From: Lentisphaerota bacterium
GTDB taxonomy: Bacteria; Verrucomicrobiota; Lentisphaeria; Victivallales; Victivallaceae
Length of the DNA stretch: 62,186 nucleotides
Direction of reading: 5' to 3'
NCBI GenBank assembly: GCA_024225035.1
Contig: JAAEMX010000008.1
Location: 1-62,186 of the forward strand
Positions 1-8,392 of this stretch are shown here, in pieces; position 1 is the stretch's first letter; every line of letters begins with the position of its first letter. Below the pieces are notes generated by a model. The model saw nothing but the letters and a program-made list of their open reading frames with translations, made no database searches and had not been told where the DNA came from. Both the position numbers and the translations under genes were made by a program.

Positions 1-84
1 GCAAAGTTCGGCTATTTTGCGCCCTTTAAGACCTGCCATCACGATTTGAAATTTTTCCTGTGCTGTCCATTTCTTGCGACCCAT
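1..84 (-). mobile_element. IS3-family type transposase OrfA, N-terminus only
   Basis: The minus strand opens with ATG at 84 and encodes 28 residues before the window edge, beginning MGRKKWTAQEKFQIVMAGLK. A basic start, then 'W-T-x-x-x-K-F-Q-I-V-x-x-G-L-K-G' and 'IAELC', is the usual beginning of the helix-turn-helix OrfA of IS3-like elements. The rest of the element lies outside the window. The gene reads away from the M28 peptidase remnant on the plus strand, so the element end sits between the two. Family assignment rests on this short motif only. Confidence 0.75.
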
Positions 85-135
85 AAAAAACTCCCATTTT
101 TTCTCTTAATTTATAACTTCTCTTAAATGGGAGCA
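85..135. repeat. Probable IS terminus with inverted and direct repeats
   Basis: Between the transposase start and the first peptidase-like codons lies an inverted repeat CTCCCATTT/AAATGGGAG, with a duplicated TTAAGAGAA (minus-strand sense) inside it. Reading the plus strand, peptidase homology (Y-N-V-I-A-T-V) begins at about 137, immediately after ...GGGAGCA. IS3-family elements end in CA, so 135 is the likely outer base of the element. The other end and any target duplication are not in the window. Confidence 0.5.
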
Positions 136-136
136 A

Positions 137-859
137 TATAATGTAATTGCGACTGTTACTGATAAACCTGAAGAACCGTATTTAATTATTGGTGCCCACT
201 ATGACAGTTGTTATCACACTCCCGGCGCAGATGATAATGCTTCGGCGGTAGCGGTAATGCTTGAGACTGCGAGAATCTCTGCAGTAACGGGCAAAGACCC
301 TAAAAACCTTATGTTTGTAGCCTATACTCTTGAAGAACCGCCATATTTCTACACAAAAAATATGGGAAGTGATCGACACGTAAAAGCTCTCAAAGATAAA
401 GGTAAAAAAGTAGAATTAATGACTTGCCTTGAAATGCTTGGTTACTTTACAGATAAGGAGAATTCTCAGGAATACCCGACACTGCTAAAACCGTTAGGAT
501 TGCCTGAGAAAGGTAATTTTGTAGCGGTTGTCGCTGGTTCAAAAAGCAAAAAGCAGGCCCAATACCTTGACTGGGTTATTCGTAAAGCAGCAGAGATGCC
601 TGCAGAATACGCTTCAGTTTCTGCGTATGTACATCAGGGTGGTTTGTCAGATCACATTAATTATTGGCAAAAAGGTTATCTGGCGGTGATGTTGACTGAC
701 ACTGCTTTCATGCGTAATAAAAACTACCATAAAGTCACAGATACACCGGATACGCTGAGCTATGATAAAATGGCAAAAATCTGCCGTGCTTTAGCCTTTT
801 ACATTATTGGAAAAGAAAAGGCGTTGCCTGAGAAAAACAAACTTAGTATAGAGAAATGA
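137..859 (+). pseudogene. M28-family metallopeptidase, 5' end cut off by the IS
   Basis: The reading frame is open from the IS edge and has no start of its own before codon ATG 257. It carries the M28 zinc-peptidase hallmarks: G-A-H-Y-D-S (metal His), A-D-D-N-A-S-A (bridging Asp), T-L-E-E-P-P (catalytic/metal Glu pair), and a distal His in the last third. The visible part is about 240 residues, so the N-terminal leader and first part are missing. All metal-ligand motifs remain, but they would be translated only if an outward promoter and a start existed. Its stop overlaps the next gene (ATGA at 856-859), indicating an old two-gene operon. Confidence 0.8.
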
Positions 860-1101
860 ATAAAACTGTACAAGGCTTTATGTTGATGGTTTTTGCCGTA
901 TTAGCAGTGTTATTTATTCCTATGGGCGCATTAATATTTTATATTTTCCTAACTCATTTTATTTTGGTAGTTTCTATTTTTCTTACTGTTTGGTCTTTTG
1001 CAAAAGAAAAGCACCGATTCAGTCCATTAAAGAAGGTGTTAATTCAAGCAACAATAATATTACTGGTTATGTGTGTTGTCGGAATGTTTATTTCCCAATG
1101 A
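856..1101 (+). CDS. Small membrane protein, unknown function
   Basis: Encodes 81 residues starting within the stop of the peptidase remnant (ATGA overlap), a sign of translational coupling. Hydropathy by eye gives two or three membrane helices: residues about 7-25, 29-48 and 61-79, separated by a basic loop (KEKHRF..LKK). I do not recognise a family. With its upstream partner broken by the IS, it may now be poorly expressed. Confidence 0.55.
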   Translation: MNKTVQGFMLMVFAVLAVLFIPMGALIFYIFLTHFILVVSIFLTVWSFAKEKHRFSPLKKVLIQATIILLVMCVVGMFISQ

Positions 1102-1112
1102 TATAAAAAAAC

Positions 1113-1547
1113 TCATCTTTCCTGATATATGTGTTTTTCCGCAACTTTTAGCAGCATTAGCAGTGCTTTTAAGGTGAAGCATAGTGAAATTGTAAAAAGC
1201 AGGCAGTGCAATAGCCTGGATATAAACAAAAATGTAGTCACATTATGCAGGTTCAGCAGGTCGCAGAACCATGGAATCGGGAAAGATACCAGCGCAAATA
1301 ATGTCCCAAGGAAGAGGTCGATAGCTGCGCCTTGTACCAGTTTTTTGTTTTCTGACGGACGAGTGTAAATTCTTGACCAGCTCATAGTGACGGCTGTAAG
1401 AGAAAGTAAAAGCACGAAAACTGAAGGCGGGAGCTGTTCGCTGCCGGATTGCCTGAAATCAATATATAAAATAAAGATTGTTGCCGCTGACAAAATAAAC
1501 ATCAGGACTTTCAGTGCCATTAATAAAAAGCTGTATACGCGTTTCAT
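1113..1547 (-). CDS. Four-helix membrane protein, unknown function
   Basis: Encodes 144 residues with four probable membrane segments (about 5-27, 40-57, 75-98, 108-132) and a short basic tail (KVAEKHIYQER). It converges with the 81-aa gene, only 11 bases separating the stops, so both ends share very little terminator space. No enzymatic motif is visible and I do not recognise the family. Confidence 0.5.
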   Translation of the reverse strand: MKRVYSFLLMALKVLMFILSAATIFILYIDFRQSGSEQLPPSVFVLLLSLTAVTMSWSRIYTRPSENKKLVQGAAIDLFLGTLFALVSFPIPWFCDLLNLHNVTTFLFISRLLHCLLFTISLCFTLKALLMLLKVAEKHIYQER

Positions 1548-1682
1548 AAGTGGTTACTCCCATCCACAAATTGCAAAACTAATTTATAGTACGATTGTAT
1601 ACTGCATTCGCAAAATCCAATCGCACCATAATGTACCACAGGATGCCCCTGAGCACAATCCACGCAATCATGAAAAAACAAA

Positions 1683-3128
1683 TTAGGCATCAAGTTTGCC
1701 CTTGAGCATTTTTACAACCATTTGCGGGTTGGCTTTGCCCTTGGATAATTTCATGACCTGTCCCACAAAGAATTGTATAACTTTATGATTTCCATCCTTA
1801 TACTGTTGAACCTGAGGATGGTTATTAGCAATTGCCTGGTCAACAAGACCTTCAATCGCACCAGTATCGGTTACTTGCTCCAGTCCTTTTTCTTTTACAA
1901 TTACCGGGGCATCTTTGCCGGTTTTAAACATTTCAGCAAAAACATCTTTGGCGATTTTACCGCTGATAGTATTGTTTTCGATCAACTTGATCATATCAGC
2001 AAGCTGTTTGCCGGAGACCTGGCATTCTTCAATGCTGATGCTGGCGCCAGAAAGCTCACGCAGCAACTCAGAAATAATCCAGTTAGCCAGAGTTTTCGGG
2101 TTATTAACCAGTTGCACTCCGGTTTCAAAGTAATCAGCTATAGCTTTTTCCTGAGTCAATACTTTTGCGTCATATTCTGTCAGCGCATAATCTTTGACAA
2201 AACGTTGACGCATGGCATCGGGAAGTTCGGGCAGGGTGGCACGAATTTTTTCAATATCTTCTTCTTCAAGAGTAACAGGCATCAAGTCCGGATCCGGGAA
2301 GTAACGGTAATCATGATCAGATTCTTTTGTACGCATCAGGTAGGTTTCGCCGCGGTCATCATTCCAGCCACGGGTTTCCTGATTGAGAGTACCACCAGCA
2401 TCGAGTACTTGCGGCTGACGCCAGATTTCGTACTCAAGTGAACGATGTGCCGCACGGAAACTGTTCAGGTTTTTAATTTCAATCTTTGTTCCGAATTTTT
2501 CTTCACCAACTTTTCTGACTGAAATGTTGACGTCGCAGCGCATCTGCCCTTTTTCCATGTCGCAGTCACTTATTCCGGCATACTGCATGATCTGTTTGAG
2601 CTTGTTCAAATATGCATAAGCTTCGTTGGGAGTGCGCATGTCAGGTTCACTTACAATTTCCATAAGCGGAATGCCGGCACGATTGTAATCTACTCCACTG
2701 GAGCCGGGCAGGTGAGTCAGCTTAGCCACGTCCTCTTCGAGGTGGATACGAGTGATGCCAATATCACGTGAGCCCATGTCTTCACCGGAAAAGCCTTCGC
2801 CTTCAATATGCACGTTGCCTCTTAGGCAGAATGGCAGGTCGTACTGGCTGATCTGATAGTTTTTGGGCATATCCGGATAGAAGTAACTTTTACGGTCAAA
2901 TTTGCTGAATTTAGCGATTTCACAGTTAGTCAAAAGTCCGGCTGCTACTGTCCGCATGATAGCGGTTTTATTTGGTACTGGAAGAACGCCGGGGTAGCCC
3001 ATGCAGACGGGGCAGACGCGGGTATTCGGCTCACCGCCAAAGCGGTTGGCACAGGAACAGAACATTTTGCTGTCGGTCTTGATCTGAACGTGTACTTCAA
3101 GGCCGATAACGGCTTCATACTGACTCAT
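1683..3128 (-). CDS. gatB: Aspartyl/glutamyl-tRNA(Asn/Gln) amidotransferase subunit B
   Basis: Encodes 481 residues, the normal length for GatB. It opens with the family signature (YEAVIGLEVHVQI), followed by the CSCANRFG..PNTRVCPVCMG zinc-binding Cys pairs and the invariant Y-F-Y-P-D-M-P-K-N-Y-Q-I-S-Q-Y block. The C-terminal GatB/YqeY tRNA-binding domain ends in K-x-N-P-x-x-V. In the GatCAB complex this subunit binds the mischarged tRNA and performs the kinase/transamidation step that makes Gln-tRNA or Asn-tRNA. gatA and gatC are not adjacent here. It diverges from leuS across a 231-base spacer. Confidence 0.97.
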   Translation of the reverse strand: MSQYEAVIGLEVHVQIKTDSKMFCSCANRFGGEPNTRVCPVCMGYPGVLPVPNKTAIMRTVAAGLLTNCEIAKFSKFDRKSYFYPDMPKNYQISQYDLPFCLRGNVHIEGEGFSGEDMGSRDIGITRIHLEEDVAKLTHLPGSSGVDYNRAGIPLMEIVSEPDMRTPNEAYAYLNKLKQIMQYAGISDCDMEKGQMRCDVNISVRKVGEEKFGTKIEIKNLNSFRAAHRSLEYEIWRQPQVLDAGGTLNQETRGWNDDRGETYLMRTKESDHDYRYFPDPDLMPVTLEEEDIEKIRATLPELPDAMRQRFVKDYALTEYDAKVLTQEKAIADYFETGVQLVNNPKTLANWIISELLRELSGASISIEECQVSGKQLADMIKLIENNTISGKIAKDVFAEMFKTGKDAPVIVKEKGLEQVTDTGAIEGLVDQAIANNHPQVQQYKDGNHKVIQFFVGQVMKLSKGKANPQMVVKMLKGKLDA

Positions 3129-3304
3129 ATATCTATCCTTAGTACAAGTAAATTTTAGTTTTACATCATAATCCGTTTAATTTAGTCGCAAATGTGTTAA
3201 AATCCAGTATCGTGAAAGGCTTTTTTAAATAAAGCACGGCAGTTTTTCAGTCAAAGCCTGACTTTGCGTTTGAAAATCGATGGTTTCCGCTTATCTTATT
3301 TGTT

Positions 3305-3333
3305 TTGTACGTTGTTGTAAACACTTATATAAT
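3305..3333 (+). promoter_or_regulatory. Predicted sigma-70 promoter of leuS
   Basis: TTGTAC at 3305-3310 and a perfect TATAAT at 3328-3333 are separated by exactly 17 bases. The -10 box lies 26 bases upstream of the leuS ATG, leaving only a short leader, too short for a T-box or other amino-acid sensing structure. Confidence 0.7.
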
Positions 3334-3359
3334 TTAAATATAACAGGATTCCGGACTAA

Positions 3360-5927
3360 ATGAGAGCAAGAGAATACGACTTCGAGACGATAGAGAAGAA
3401 GTGGCAGGACTACTGGCTTAAAAATAAGACTTTCAAGACAGAAGATTTTCAGGACAAACCAAAATATTATGTTCTTGACATGTTTCCGTACCCCAGTGGC
3501 GCCGGTCTGCATGTGGGACACCCTGAAGGCTATACCGCTACTGATATAGTTTGCCGCTACAAACGTATGCGTGGCTTTAATGTGCTGCACCCGATAGGCT
3601 GGGATGCTTTTGGCCTGCCTGCTGAGCAGTATGCTGTTGAAACCGGGACCCATCCTTCAATTACTACTGAAAAGAATATCAACCGTTTCCGTGAGCAGAT
3701 TCAGGCGCTTGGTTTCAGCTATGACTGGGATCGTGAGGTTAATACTACAGATGTCGACTATTTCCGTTGGACTCAGTGGATTTTCCTGCAGCTCTACAAA
3801 AAAGGCCTGGCTTATATTGATGAAGTTGCTGTAAACTGGTGTCCGGCTTTAGGTACGGTTCTGGCTAACGAAGAAGTTATTGACGGCCTCAGTGAACGCG
3901 GCAGCCATCCAGTTGAGCGCAAGCCGATGAAACAGTGGATGCTCAAAATTACTGAATACGCTGAACGTCTACTGGAAGATCTTGACGATTTGGACTGGTC
4001 TGAAGGTATCAAGGAAATGCAGCGTAACTGGATTGGAAAATCCACAGGTGCGGAAGTTACTTTCAAGGTTGATTCAACTGGTGATGGAATCACTGTTTAT
4101 ACAACTCGCCCTGATACTTTGTTTGGTGCTACTTATATGGTATTGGCTCCTGAGCACGATCTGGTTGACAAAATTATGACTGATGATCGCCGTGAAACAG
4201 TTTGTGAATACCGTCGTCAAGCTGGTTTGAAATCTGACCTTGACCGTACTGAGCTTAGTACTGAAAAAACTGGTGAATTCACTGGAGCCTACGCGATTAA
4301 TCCTGTTAATGGTGAAAAAATTCCAATTTGGATTGCTGATTATGTATTGATTAGTTATGGAACCGGCGCAATTATGGCAGTGCCTGCCCATGATACTCGT
4401 GACTTTGAGTTTGCTGAAAAGTTTGAGATACCAATCAAGTGCATCATTGAGCCAAACGCTAAAGAAGCCAAAGAGGGTGGCGTTGATGTACAGGCGGTTT
4501 TGGCTGGTAAAGCTTGTTGGACTGGCAATGGTAAAATGATTAACTCATCTAATGATGATGGGCTGAATATTAACGGCATGGAAGTCAAAGATTCCAAACG
4601 TACAGCCACAGAGTGGCTTGAGGCGCGTGGTATTGGAACTGCTGCTGTTAACTATAAACTTCGCGACTGGTTGTTCAGCCGTCAGCGTTACTGGGGCGAG
4701 CCGTTCCCGGTAATTCATATGGAAGATGGTTCAATTAAGCTGGTTCCAGAAGAAGATTTACCTGTTTTATTGCCTGAAATGGAAGAGTTCAAGCCGTCAG
4801 GTACTGGCGAATCTCCCTTGGCTAATGCTGGAGAATGGCTTGATTATACTGATCCTGAGACTGGAATGAAAGGGCGTCGTGAAACTAATACTATGCCGCA
4901 GTGGGCTGGTTCATGCTGGTACTATCTGCGCTATATTGACCCGAAAAACAAAGATGCTGCCTGGGATCTCGACAAAGAAAAATACTGGATGCCGGTTGAT
5001 TTGTATGTAGGTGGTGCCGAGCATGCTGTTCTCCACTTGCTGTACGCTCGCTTCTGGCACAAAGTACTCTATGATATCGGCATGGTAAGCACTAAAGAGC
5101 CATTCCAGAAACTGGTTAATCAGGGAATGATTCTTGGTATTTCATACAAAGATTCACGTGGTGCTCTTGTTCCGAGTGACAAAGTTGAAGAGCGTGACGG
5201 TGGAGTTTATAGCGTAGAGACTGGTGAAAAGCTGGAAGAATTTCCTGCTAAAATGTCAAAGTCTCTTAAAAATGTTGTTAATCCTGAAGATGTTATTGGT
5301 GAATACGGTGCTGACAGCATGCGCCTTTACGAAATGTTCATGGGGCCGCTTGAAGCGACAAAACCTTGGAACACCAAAGGTGTGGAAGGTGTTTACCGTT
5401 TCCTGAAACGTGCCTGGCGCATGATTATAGCATCTGAAATCGTTGACGAACCATGCACAAAAGATCAATTGCGCGTAATGCACGCCACTATCAAAAAAGT
5501 TACTGAAGACCTTGATACTTTCGGCTTTAATACAGCAATCAGCCAAATGATGATTTTTGTAAATGAGTTTGCCAAGGCTAAGAAGCTGCCTCGTGAGGCT
5601 GCTGAAACTTTTGTTAAGCTTTTAGCTCCTTTTGCTCCGCACGTTGGCGAGGAAATGTGGCAGGAACTTGGTCATGACGATACTGTCGCCTATGTTGAAT
5701 GGCCGGAGTTCAATGAGGAATACCTTAAGGTTAATGAAGCTGAGGTATTGATACAAGTTCTCGGAAAACCACGTGCCCGTATTATGATGCCGGCTAGTGC
5801 CAAACCGGATGAAATGGAAAAAATTGCACTTGATAATGATGAAGTTAAAGCAGCAATTGAAGGCAAGACCGTGCGCAAAGTGATCTGTGTACCGGGGCGC
5901 CTGGTTAATATCGTGGCAACTCCCTAA
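3360..5927 (+). CDS. leuS: Leucyl-tRNA synthetase
   Basis: Encodes 855 residues, typical of the bacterial enzyme that attaches leucine to tRNA-Leu. The class I HIGH motif is H-V-G-H at residues 51-54 after P-Y-P-S-G-A-G-L, and the KMSKS loop is near residue 631 (K-M-S-K-S-L-K-N). The CP1 editing domain (T-T-R-P-D-T-L-F-G near residue 248) lies between them. The leucine-specific insert precedes KMSKS, and the anticodon-binding helical domain and C-terminal extension close the protein. It has its own consensus promoter and a strong terminator directly after the stop. Confidence 0.97.
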   Translation: MRAREYDFETIEKKWQDYWLKNKTFKTEDFQDKPKYYVLDMFPYPSGAGLHVGHPEGYTATDIVCRYKRMRGFNVLHPIGWDAFGLPAEQYAVETGTHPSITTEKNINRFREQIQALGFSYDWDREVNTTDVDYFRWTQWIFLQLYKKGLAYIDEVAVNWCPALGTVLANEEVIDGLSERGSHPVERKPMKQWMLKITEYAERLLEDLDDLDWSEGIKEMQRNWIGKSTGAEVTFKVDSTGDGITVYTTRPDTLFGATYMVLAPEHDLVDKIMTDDRRETVCEYRRQAGLKSDLDRTELSTEKTGEFTGAYAINPVNGEKIPIWIADYVLISYGTGAIMAVPAHDTRDFEFAEKFEIPIKCIIEPNAKEAKEGGVDVQAVLAGKACWTGNGKMINSSNDDGLNINGMEVKDSKRTATEWLEARGIGTAAVNYKLRDWLFSRQRYWGEPFPVIHMEDGSIKLVPEEDLPVLLPEMEEFKPSGTGESPLANAGEWLDYTDPETGMKGRRETNTMPQWAGSCWYYLRYIDPKNKDAAWDLDKEKYWMPVDLYVGGAEHAVLHLLYARFWHKVLYDIGMVSTKEPFQKLVNQGMILGISYKDSRGALVPSDKVEERDGGVYSVETGEKLEEFPAKMSKSLKNVVNPEDVIGEYGADSMRLYEMFMGPLEATKPWNTKGVEGVYRFLKRAWRMIIASEIVDEPCTKDQLRVMHATIKKVTEDLDTFGFNTAISQMMIFVNEFAKAKKLPREAAETFVKLLAPFAPHVGEEMWQELGHDDTVAYVEWPEFNEEYLKVNEAEVLIQVLGKPRARIMMPASAKPDEMEKIALDNDEVKAAIEGKTVRKVICVPGRLVNIVATP

Positions 5928-5951
5928 CGGTATTTTGAATTAAATTATACT

Positions 5952-5985
5952 AGGAATCAGGCTTTTGGGTCTGATTCCTTTTTTT
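5952..5985. terminator. Bidirectional rho-independent terminator
   Basis: AGGAATCAG (5952-5960) pairs perfectly with CTGATTCCT (5971-5979) around a 10-base loop, followed by a run of T. It ends leuS; the stop codon of the converging MATE gene touches its distal side. Confidence 0.85.
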
Positions 5986-7363
5986 ATTCTTTTATGGCAA
6001 GTGGAGTTGCGACAATAGGCATGGATTTTTTAAAGCCTATTTTTTTGAATGTAGCCAAGCAGAGTATACCACATATAAGATTTGCCAGCGCACAACCAAG
6101 AAATATTCCGGTCAGCCCCATGTAGTAGTTTCCTGCCCAAGCTAAAGGCAGAGTCAGGACTAATAGACGCAATACGTTCATCAATCCGGCAACAAACGGC
6201 CTTTCTACAGCGTTAAAAACCATTGCAGTAAACATACTTATATGTATAAATCCTGATGTGACCAGCATTATCAACAGATACTCTTCTATGATTTTGATTA
6301 CAGTTGCGTCAGTACTGAATATTGAGGCAAGGTTATCGCCCAGAAAAAACATTACAATAAAACTGACGGCAGCATAGCTTAACCCAAAAAAGTTACCAAA
6401 CTTCCATGCTTCGCTGATTCTATCCAGCCGGTTGGCTCCGTAATTTTGCCCGGCAAACGGCATCTGAACAGTGCCAAGAGCTATGGGAATCATAAATGTA
6501 AATATCAGGATATTGTTACCGGCATTAAATGCTGCAACAGCTCTGTTTCCATAAACGGCAACAAGACCGACTATTATCATATTGCTTACCGGCATAAGAA
6601 GGTTTGAGGCGCAGGATGGAACTGCTGTTATCAGTAGTTCTGTGACAGATTTCAAAGCTCTTCGTGGGGATGGAATCGAGAAGTGCAGCAAGTGAAATTT
6701 GTAGCGCAAAACTATTACTGATAGGATAAGGCCAAAAAAGCGAGATATAATTGTAGCCCAGGCCGCACCGGGCAATCCAAGGTTTGGAAATCCCCAGTTA
6801 CCGAATATCAGAAGCCAGTCAAGGAGAACATTCAGTAATGAGGCTGCGATCATAATTGCTGCCGGGGTCGATGCATGCCCGGTTGCACGGATTGCGTTGT
6901 TTGAAATCATTGGAACAATCATGAAGGCAACAAACCAGAACCATATGTCCATATAGCTGGTAGCTAACGGGAGTGTTGAGGCGTCTGCGCCCAATAAACG
7001 CAACACAGGTCTTACCAGAATGATACCAAGTATACCAAGTACGGTTGCGAACAGAGCCGAGAAAAGCAAACTGTCGGAGATGAATACTCTTACCTCTTCA
7101 AACAGTGAACCACCAATTTTTCGAGCGGCAATTGATGATACCGCAGCTCCAATTCCGAGACCGATACTTCCGAAAAGCATTACTATAGGAGCTGTAAATC
7201 CCATTGCCGCAAGGTACCTTGTACCCAGGCGACTCACAAAATAGGTGTCGGTCAGATTGAATATCATCATCGCGACAAAACCCCACATCATGGCGAAGGT
7301 GAGGCGCATTAAATGACCGGGGACAGAACCTCTGGTCAAATCTATTCGCATAACGTCTTGCAT
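5984..7363 (-). CDS. MATE-family efflux transporter
   Basis: Encodes 459 residues with about 12 membrane helices in two homologous halves, as expected for MATE (multidrug and toxic compound extrusion) antiporters, which export cationic or amphipathic compounds in exchange for Na+ or H+. The start M-R-I-D-L-T-R-G-S-V and the helix-1 'F-N-L-T-D-T-Y-F-V-S-R-L-G' match the NorM/VmrA/DinF-like branch. It lies 74 bases downstream of tetR on the same strand. The palindrome upstream of tetR probably controls both, so the substrate is likely also the ligand of that repressor. Confidence 0.9.
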   Translation of the reverse strand: MQDVMRIDLTRGSVPGHLMRLTFAMMWGFVAMMIFNLTDTYFVSRLGTRYLAAMGFTAPIVMLFGSIGLGIGAAVSSIAARKIGGSLFEEVRVFISDSLLFSALFATVLGILGIILVRPVLRLLGADASTLPLATSYMDIWFWFVAFMIVPMISNNAIRATGHASTPAAIMIAASLLNVLLDWLLIFGNWGFPNLGLPGAAWATIISRFFGLILSVIVLRYKFHLLHFSIPSPRRALKSVTELLITAVPSCASNLLMPVSNMIIVGLVAVYGNRAVAAFNAGNNILIFTFMIPIALGTVQMPFAGQNYGANRLDRISEAWKFGNFFGLSYAAVSFIVMFFLGDNLASIFSTDATVIKIIEEYLLIMLVTSGFIHISMFTAMVFNAVERPFVAGLMNVLRLLVLTLPLAWAGNYYMGLTGIFLGCALANLICGILCLATFKKIGFKKSMPIVATPLAIKE

Positions 7364-7437
7364 TTTATTGTCCTCTGCTTGCTCTGCAGATGTTAATATT
7401 TTTTTGCAGGCTCTCAGTAAACCGGCAGATTATCGAT

Positions 7438-8010
7438 TTATTTAATGGTTATGCCATTCAAATATATGTCAATAGCTGTTTCAATTGGAGGGATTGGTAT
7501 ACCGTGCCGCTGAAACGCATGATCACGAGTTCTGAGCACTCCAAGCAAAAAAACAGCTTGCACAGCCAAGTCTATGTCTTTGCGCACTTTGTTTTCTTCT
7601 ACTCCTTGCTGAAGTACTTGCAAAAGATAGTTGAAAAGCCTTTTTCGCTCATGAGAGCATGTGCACTTATCGGGTAGCCCAGCTTGTGCTTCGTATTCAC
7701 GCAGTAAGTTCATCAATGAATTTCTGGAAATAAAGAAATCGCTGATCTTGGTAGAAACTGCTGTTAATTTAGACTCGAACGAGAGGTCGGACTTAACGTC
7801 AGTCTCAACGGTATCACACATTTCACTGATTCCGTTGAGAGCTACCTGCTGAAACAGGTCGTTTTTATCACTAAAATAAAGATAAATTGTACCCTTTCCA
7901 ACCTTGGCCATATTGGCGACTTTATCAAGTTTAATTTCATGAAAGCGTTTAGTCTTTCCAAGTTTTTCAACGGCGTCAAGGATGCTTTTTTTCTTGTCTA
8001 CTGGCTTCAT
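7438..8010 (-). CDS. TetR-family repressor of the adjacent MATE pump
   Basis: Encodes 190 residues. The N-terminal helix-turn-helix spans about residues 8-55 (K-x-x-I-L-D-A-V ... V-A-N-M-A-K-V-G-K-G-T-I-Y-L-Y-F), the standard TetR DNA-binding head. A helical ligand-binding domain follows. Members repress efflux genes until a small molecule releases them. A perfect 10-bp-arm palindrome sits about 40 bases upstream within the promoter, so autoregulation of a tetR-MATE operon is inferred. Confidence 0.92.
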   Translation of the reverse strand: MKPVDKKKSILDAVEKLGKTKRFHEIKLDKVANMAKVGKGTIYLYFSDKNDLFQQVALNGISEMCDTVETDVKSDLSFESKLTAVSTKISDFFISRNSLMNLLREYEAQAGLPDKCTCSHERKRLFNYLLQVLQQGVEENKVRKDIDLAVQAVFLLGVLRTRDHAFQRHGIPIPPIETAIDIYLNGITIK

Positions 8011-8050
8011 AAGCTCAAATCCCGCAAAAATTCCATGTTTAACTACATAT

Positions 8051-8079
8051 ACAGTACTGACCAGTCAGTACTGAGTCAA
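8051..8079 (-). promoter_or_regulatory. TetR operator within the tetR-MATE promoter
   Basis: CAGTACTGAC (8052-8061) and GTCAGTACTG (8064-8073) form a perfect palindrome with a 2-base centre. On the minus strand a TTGACT -35 box lies at 8079-8074 immediately upstream, and the position 17 bases further (8056-8051, TACTGT) is the candidate -10. The palindrome therefore fills the spacer and -10 region, the classic arrangement for TetR repression. Confidence 0.75.
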
Positions 8080-8100
8080 GTGAAAAACATTTTTTTGCAC

Positions 8101-8131
8101 AAAAAAGGCGCAACTGAAATTAGCTGCGCCT
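8101..8131 (-). terminator. Rho-independent terminator of the 28-aa gene
   Basis: On the minus strand AGGCGCA (8131-8125) and TGCGCCT (8112-8106) form the stem, followed by a T run (the A run at 8101-8105 on the plus strand). It lies 25 bases after the stop of the small gene at 8156-8242. Confidence 0.8.
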
Positions 8132-8155
8132 CATAAAGTCTTGAATTCTGGAAAG

Positions 8156-8242
8156 TTACTTCTTCTTGCCGAAGATTTTTTCCCAGTTGTCCCGGAAAGA
8201 TTTTCCATCACCGGGTCTGCGTTTATCGCCTTTTCCGGCCAT
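8156..8242 (-). CDS. 28-aa basic micro-protein with RBS and terminator
   Basis: This short frame starts MAGKGDKRRPGDGKSF and ends W-E-K-I-F-G-K-K-K. A clear ribosome-binding site (GAGGTG) lies about 5 bases before the ATG, and a dedicated rho-independent terminator follows the stop, so it is a stand-alone transcription unit. The pattern 'GKGDKRRP...F..NW..IFGKK' recalls very short hypothetical proteins reported in phage and bacterial genomes. That resemblance is from memory, and no function is known to me. It is highly basic, so nucleic-acid or ribosome association is possible. Confidence 0.75.
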   Translation of the reverse strand: MAGKGDKRRPGDGKSFRDNWEKIFGKKK

Positions 8243-8392
8243 AATAGCACCTCGTGATTATTTTAATGTTTATACACTTATGATTATTTTGTCAACCTCT
8301 ATTATAATGGCTCTGTGTGAAAAATAAAGTCTATTCTTCATGAAATTTGTGATTTAGACGCTAACATGAGCTGAAAAAATGGCTTTTCTGAA

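Noticed and set aside
3134..3359. T-box leader for leuS
   Set aside because: The consensus promoter at 3305-3333 leaves no room for a T-box transcript.
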